The notes under the pieces: model-generated | Seen by the model: only the letters and a program-made list of their open reading frames with translations | What the model was told of the DNA's origin: nothing | Databases searched by the model: none | In this document: positions 6,963 to 9,557 of the stretch, one piece after another | Numbering within the stretch: position 1 is the stretch's first letter | Layout: every line of letters begins with the position of its first letter | Position numbers and translations under genes: made by a program | Assembly (NCBI GenBank): GCA_017999215.1 | Contig: JAGOBQ010000121.1 | Location: 1 to 9,557, forward strand | Direction of reading: 5' to 3' | DNA: 9,557 nt | DNA from: Thermoanaerobaculia bacterium | GTDB lineage: Bacteria; Acidobacteriota; Thermoanaerobaculia; UBA5066

Positions 6963-8052
6963 GCGGGGCGCCGTCCGCGGCTTCCGCTTCGTCGCGGCCG
7001 GCGTGCCTTGCGAGGTGGCGGTCGGGGAGGGGGCGCTCGCGCGCCTCGCGGGCGCCCTCCCGCGGATCGCGCCGGGGCGCTGGATCGTCGTGTCGTCCGC
7101 CCCCGTCCTCGCGGCGCAGGGGGATCGTCTGCGCGCGGCGCTCACCGGGGCACGGAGCCTCGACCCGGAGCCGCTCGTCGTTCCCGACGGAGAACGGGCG
7201 AAGAGCTGGACGGAGCTCGGCCGGCTCCTTTCCGGGATGGCGGCGCGGGGCCTGACGCGCGACGGCGGGGTCGTGGCGTTCGGCGGCGGGACCGTTGGCG
7301 ACGTGGCCGGCCTCGCGGCGTCGCTCGCGCTCCGCGGCGTCCCCGTCGTCCAGGTCCCGACGACGCTCCTCGCCGCGGCCGACAGCGCGCTGGGAGGAAA
7401 GACGGCGGTGAACCTCGCCGCCGGCAAGAACCTCGCCGGTTCGTTCCACCACCCGCGGCTCGTCTGCGTCGACACGAGGCTCCTCGACACGCTTTCCGAG
7501 CGGGACCATCGCTCGGGCCTGGCCGAGGTCGCCAAGTGCGCGCTTCTCTCCGCCCCGTTCTGGCGGCGCCTCCCGCGCCTCGTCGAGGGGCTCCGCTCGC
7601 GCGACCCCCGCGCGCTCGCGGAGGCGATCGGCCGCTCGCTCCGGCTGAAGGCCTCCGTCGTCGCCCGGGATCCCGACGAGGCCCTCGGCCTGCGTCACGT
7701 CCTGAACCTCGGGCACACGGTCGCGCACGCGCTCGAAGGGGCGTCCGCCTACCGGCTCAGGCACGGGGAAGCCGTCGCGTGGGGGCTCCTCGCCGCCCTC
7801 CGTCTCTCCGCGGATCGGGGCCGTCTGCCGGGTCCGATCGCGGAGGCCGCCGCCGAGACGCTCCGCAGCCTCCTCGCGCCTCCGCCCCTGTCGTCCGTCG
7901 TCCGCCGGGACTACCCGAAGTTCCTCCCGCGCGACAAGAAGCGAGACCGCGCCGGGCTCCGGGACGTCCTGCTGGACGCCCCCGGACGGCCGCGCCTCGA
8001 GCGTGTCTCGGAGAAGGAGCTCGCCGCGAGCCTTCCGAGCGGCGACGGCTAG
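6940..8052 (+). CDS. aroB: 3-dehydroquinate synthase
   Basis: AroB converts DAHP to 3-dehydroquinate, the second step of the shikimate pathway, using NAD and a divalent metal (Zn or Co). The 370-residue protein has the NAD-binding GGGTVGDVAG (115-124) and the family block VPTTLLAAADSALGGKTAVN. The metal ligands are E196 in GLAEVAK, H259 in NLGHTVAHALE and H275 in RHGEAVAWG. All key residues look intact, so it should be active. The chosen ATG lies inside the end of aspS, right after GGGCGGGAG. That purine-rich site is unusually close to the start, so a slightly different start (for example GTG at 7003, which would trim 21 residues) cannot be excluded. The overlap suggests coupling to aspS. The stop TAG at 8050 coincides with a possible promoter element for the next gene. 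Confidence 0.95.
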   Translation: MKVGSRPERGAVRGFRFVAAGVPCEVAVGEGALARLAGALPRIAPGRWIVVSSAPVLAAQGDRLRAALTGARSLDPEPLVVPDGERAKSWTELGRLLSGMAARGLTRDGGVVAFGGGTVGDVAGLAASLALRGVPVVQVPTTLLAAADSALGGKTAVNLAAGKNLAGSFHHPRLVCVDTRLLDTLSERDHRSGLAEVAKCALLSAPFWRRLPRLVEGLRSRDPRALAEAIGRSLRLKASVVARDPDEALGLRHVLNLGHTVAHALEGASAYRLRHGEAVAWGLLAALRLSADRGRLPGPIAEAAAETLRSLLAPPPLSSVVRRDYPKFLPRDKKRDRAGLRDVLLDAPGRPRLERVSEKELAASLPSGDG

Positions 8053-8055
8053 AAT
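8050..8055 (+). promoter_or_regulatory. Possible -10 box overlapping the aroB stop (leaderless start)
   Basis: TAGAAT (5 of 6 to TATAAT) begins with the aroB stop codon TAG. A start site 7 nt downstream would fall on the GTG at 8062, the first base of the next gene. That gene has no Shine-Dalgarno between the stop and its start, as expected for a leaderless message. No convincing -35 hexamer is seen 15-19 bp upstream, so the call is tentative; coupled re-initiation from aroB is the alternative. Confidence 0.35.
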
Positions 8056-8061
8056 CTCCGG

Positions 8062-9557
8062 GTGGCTGCCCTCCCTCGCCGGCCCCGGCTGCGCATCGTC
8101 ACGGCTCTGATCGCGACGCTCGTCGTCGTCTCGATCGTACCGCTCGCGCTTTCCGCGGTCCGGCTCGTCTCCATCAACCGCGACGCGCTCGAGACCGCGG
8201 AGGCGCAGTTCCTGACCCGGAGCGCCGTCACGCTCTCCGACGCGATCGACGCGTACCTGCGCCGGATGCTCGTCCAGGTGAAGAAGATCGGCGACGGGCT
8301 GGAGCTTGCGCGGGCGGTCGCGCCGAGCGAGGATCCCTTCGCCTTCGTCGGAAGGACGGGACTCATCGGGCGGTACCGCGACGCAGAGCCCAGCTTTCTC
8401 GTGCTGCGCGCCCTCGACCCGGAACGCCGCGGGGGCGTCGTACAGCCCGCGGGCCTCGACCCGATCCTCGAGAGGGAGCTCGACAGGGCCTTCGACACCG
8501 CGCTGCGCGGCGCGGTCTACGTCGGCGACGCCCTTCGCATTCCCGGGCTTCCCGACCCCGGTCTCGTGATGGCCGCGCCCGTTCCCGGGCCGAATGGAGA
8601 GGTCGACGGGGTCGTCGAGGCGTTCGTCTCGCTCGCGCCGATCCGGGTGCTTCTCGAGCAGGAACGCAAGCGCGACCTCGTCGCCTACGTCGTCGACCGG
8701 AGGGGGAACCTCGTCCTCTCGAGCGACCCGGCGGCCTTCGACGGCAGCAAGCCGCTGCTCGACGTGGAGCTCGTCGCGGAGTTCGTCCAGCACCCCGTGC
8801 GACTGACGCGGACCTACCCGCGGGGCGCGGGAGAGACCGCGCGCCGGGTCCTCGGGACGGTCGCGCCGGTCGGGCCGGCCGAGGAGCTGCCGGACTGGGG
8901 CGTCCTCGTCGAGAAGGACGTCGCCCGGGCCTTCGCGGCGGCGACGCAGATGACGCGGACGTCGTGGCTCGTCGCGGCGCTGGCCGTCGCGCTCGCCGTG
9001 ATCGCGGCGATCCTCGCCGCGAACGCGCTCTCGCGGCCCGTCCGGGCCCTCGCGGAGTCGGTCCACCGGATGTCGGAAGGGGACCTCTCCCAGCGCGTCG
9101 AGGTCCCCGGGACGTTCGAGCTCGCGGAGCTCGCCGAAGGGTTCAACCACATGGGCGGGGAGCTCGAGAAGTCGATCGAGAAGCTGAAGCTCGCCGCCCG
9201 GGAGAACCAGGAGCTCTTCCTCAACTCCATCCGAGCGCTCGCCGCCGCCGTCGACGCGAAGGACCCGTACACGCGGGGCCATTCGGAGCGGGTCGCGCGC
9301 TACTCCGTCGCGATCGCCCGGCACCTCGGCCAGCCGCTCGAGGAGGTCCGGAAGGTCCGGATCGCGGCGCTCCTGCACGACGTCGGGAAGATCGGGATCG
9401 ACGACCGCATCCTGCGCAAGCCGACGGCGCTCACGGACGACGAGTTCGAGGTCATGAAGCTGCACCCGGTCAAGGGGGCGCTCATAATGGGGCAGATCCC
9501 CCAGCTGAAGTGGATCATTCCCGGGATGAAGTACCACCACGAGAAGTGGGACGGGAC
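8062..9557 (+). CDS. Membrane sensor with Cache-like, HAMP and HD-GYP domains, 3'-truncated
   Basis: This is probably a cyclic di-GMP phosphodiesterase controlled by an extracytoplasmic sensor. About 498 codons are visible; the frame is open to the right edge. A basic N-terminus precedes membrane segment 1 (about 12-36). A periplasmic region (37-300) has Cache-like features such as YVVDRRGNLVLSSDP. Membrane segment 2 is at about 301-323. A HAMP linker (about 322-376) contains SRPVRALAESVHRMSEGDL. The HD-GYP domain then begins: DAKDPYTRGHSERVARYS (H407), LLHDVGKIGI (HD at 439-440), H468, and HHEKWDG (492-498). The window ends just where the GYP signature should follow, so GYP itself is not seen. 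The GTG is 9 nt after the aroB stop and in the same frame, with no Shine-Dalgarno. The ligand is unknown. The family call is firm; enzymatic activity is inferred. Confidence 0.9.
   Translation, partial: MAALPRRPRLRIVTALIATLVVVSIVPLALSAVRLVSINRDALETAEAQFLTRSAVTLSDAIDAYLRRMLVQVKKIGDGLELARAVAPSEDPFAFVGRTGLIGRYRDAEPSFLVLRALDPERRGGVVQPAGLDPILERELDRAFDTALRGAVYVGDALRIPGLPDPGLVMAAPVPGPNGEVDGVVEAFVSLAPIRVLLEQERKRDLVAYVVDRRGNLVLSSDPAAFDGSKPLLDVELVAEFVQHPVRLTRTYPRGAGETARRVLGTVAPVGPAEELPDWGVLVEKDVARAFAAATQMTRTSWLVAALAVALAVIAAILAANALSRPVRALAESVHRMSEGDLSQRVEVPGTFELAELAEGFNHMGGELEKSIEKLKLAARENQELFLNSIRALAAAVDAKDPYTRGHSERVARYSVAIARHLGQPLEEVRKVRIAALLHDVGKIGIDDRILRKPTALTDDEFEVMKLHPVKGALIMGQIPQLKWIIPGMKYHHEKWDG

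Noticed and set aside
4704..7535. Very long minus-strand open frame (943 codons) opposite hisS, aspS and aroB
   Set aside because: It is an artefact of strong G/C third positions, which remove stop codons on the complement; no motif or fold is seen and three intact genes lie on the + strand.
6871..9540. Minus-strand open frame (889 codons) opposite aroB and the HD-GYP gene
   Set aside because: The sequence is low-complexity Arg/Glu/Asp/Pro, typical of a shadow frame. The + strand from 8062 encodes a clear Cache-HAMP-HD-GYP protein running off the window.
1..9557. Mobile elements, CRISPR, tRNA/rRNA genes or a defence-type system
   Set aside because: No transposase, integrase, terminal repeats, spaced repeat array, cloverleaf or defence gene was recognised; composition is uniform apart from the 3022-3350 gap.

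Overview
This window comes from a high-GC bacterial chromosome. Third codon positions are almost all G or C, Leu/Val/Ile codons are mostly CTC/GTC/ATC, and four of the six visible starts are GTG. All recognisable genes lie on the + strand and are tightly packed. The gene set is core housekeeping plus one signalling protein. I see no insertion sequence, phage gene, CRISPR array, tRNA or rRNA. The codon style and the HAMP/HD-GYP sensor would fit a free-living Gram-negative lineage such as Acidobacteriota or Myxococcota. That placement is only a weak inference, because no taxonomic marker was compared.

Layout: (1) positions 3-1244 hold the C-terminal four fifths of a leucyl aminopeptidase (M17, PepA), cut by the left edge. 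(2) recN, the DNA-repair SMC-like ATPase, begins 4 nt later (1249-3021). (3) A 329-nt gap (3022-3350) is the only sizeable non-coding stretch. It has a strong 13-bp hairpin just after recN, an AT-richer island with a tandem 8-bp repeat, several small hairpins, and a plausible extended -10 box close to the next gene. (4) A second cluster runs from 3351 to beyond the right edge: gamma-class carbonic anhydrase-like protein, hisS, aspS, aroB, and a membrane-bound Cache-HAMP-HD-GYP protein whose 3' end is outside the window. Gaps are 16 nt or less, and hisS/aspS and aspS/aroB overlap.

How the genes fit together: pepA-recN looks like the end of one transcription unit and the second cluster like another. 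HisRS and AspRS charge tRNAs, AroB makes the carbocycle of the shikimate pathway, and the last gene probably degrades cyclic di-GMP in response to an extracytoplasmic signal. There is no obvious single pathway; the order looks like a growth-related housekeeping operon.

No clearly novel system is visible. The points most worth a second look are the structured intergenic gap, a possible leaderless promoter overlapping the aroB stop codon, an Arg/Gly-rich insert inside the RecN ATPase head, and an unusual residue at the tRNA-discrimination position of AspRS.
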